64,000 bases of DNA from positions 38,519,750 through 38,583,749 of the forward strand of contig OX243818.1 of the NCBI GenBank assembly GCA_945859605.1, in the 5' to 3' direction. Made by a program: the position numbers and the translations under genes. The notes below the pieces were generated by a model. The model worked only from the letters and a program-made list of their open reading frames with translations, made no database searches and was not told the DNA's origin. Shown here in pieces: positions 63,588 to 64,000 of this stretch (the first letter of the stretch is position 1; the number at the start of each line of letters is the position of its first letter). This DNA comes from Lumbricus rubellus. Its lineage: Eukaryota; Annelida; Clitellata; Crassiclitellata; Lumbricidae.

Positions 63588-64000
63588 AATAGAGATACAA
63601 GTAGGACAAGTTTGTGGAGTGACCAAACTGCGAAATGAAATCTACGTCGTCTGTCAATTTCATCCTCATGTGATTCATGTCTTTGAAGGCCAGAATTTAT
63701 TTCGTCTGCGGAAGAAAATAGAATTAGAAGAGATTAAATATCCCAGAGACATTGGGTCCAGCGAGAAGGATAATTGTCTCTACATCTCTGACTCAGAAGA
63801 TCACTGCGTATGGAAGGTTACAAAAGATACAGATGACCAACACAAAATCGTCAAATGGCTGACCACTGATCATGAATCATGGAAGCTCTCCGTGTCCAGT
63901 AATGGGCATGTGCTGATGGTCAGCCAGTCATCACGCTCTTTGACGATCTATGGATCAGACGCAGAACTTATTCGCTCTATTCAGCTACCAGGAAACATCG
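63588..64000 (+). CDS. NHL/beta-propeller exon of the CARD gene (runs off the window)
   Basis: Open frame after acceptor cttcgttcacag (63587); an earlier acceptor at 63553 is also possible. It reads VGQVCGVTKLRNEIYVVCQF, VIHVFEGQNLFRLRKKIEL, IGSSEKDNCLYISDSEDHCV, WKLSVSSNGHVLMVSQSS and IYGSDAELIRSIQLPGNI. Repeated 'LYISD....CVWKV' and 'LSVSSNGHVLMVS' blades are typical of NHL/YWTD-like propellers. With the upstream exons this gives CARD, a possible TRADD-N-like part and a propeller, suggesting an innate sensor or adaptor. The role is inference. It is not complete: the exon continues past 64000. Confidence 0.72.

Overview
This is animal nuclear DNA, almost certainly from an invertebrate. The evidence is long KRAB-less C2H2 zinc-finger genes, GT-AG split exons, a CARD-containing gene and a dense, nested load of eukaryotic transposons. 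One LTR element has the Gmr1 pol order, with integrase before reverse transcriptase. That group was described from deuterostomes, so a deuterostome such as a tunicate, echinoderm or cephalochordate is my guess. It is not proven, and I could not assign a species. There are no bacterial, organellar or CRISPR features.

Layout. 0.46-1.85 kb: a minus-strand zinc-finger gene (about 11 fingers). 3.4-3.8 kb: a LINE 3' end. 4.1-13.8 kb: copy A of a segmental duplication, carrying a (TAA)n-embedded LINE with reverse transcriptase and endonuclease, a CR1/L2-like LINE and several hAT-like elements. 13.8-18.2 kb: non-coding DNA with MITEs. 19.4-23.6 kb: a giant minus-strand zinc-finger gene (about 39 fingers) cut in two by a 563-bp LINE insertion. 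25-31 kb: hAT-like elements and foldback-like elements with 9-bp target duplications. 32.2-34.2 kb: zinc-finger gene C (22 fingers), followed by copy C of the duplicated flank. 39.1-40.1 kb: a truncated RTE-like LINE. 40.3-41.7 kb: nested palindromic elements and telomere-like repeats. 43.0-45.1 kb: zinc-finger gene D, a paralogue of C with a decayed 3' end. 45.1-52.4 kb: copy B of the duplication, containing a piggyBac-like element, hAT elements, a second foldback-like family and an F-box-like exon. 53.0-60.4 kb: a nearly intact Gmr1-like LTR retrotransposon on the minus strand. 60.85-64 kb: exons of a gene with a CARD, a possible TRADD-N-like segment and the start of an NHL/beta-propeller region, running off the end.

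How it fits together. The host genes are a cluster of probably DNA-binding zinc-finger proteins, whose 84-bp finger units are being duplicated and homogenised, plus one likely innate-immunity or death-fold gene. Three copies of one ancestral flank (A, B, C) give filled and empty sites for most of the mobile elements. Their boundaries and target duplications can therefore be read directly, and the insertions post-date the duplications.

The most unusual content is: (1) a foldback-like family of about 476 bp whose inverted repeats are tandem ACAACTSGT-type units, with exact 9-bp target duplications; (2) a second family of the same architecture built from GGACATTATCCCCC units; (3) the Gmr1-like element with a proline-tRNA-type primer site; (4) the zinc-finger gene whose reading frame becomes continuous when the LINE insert is ignored.
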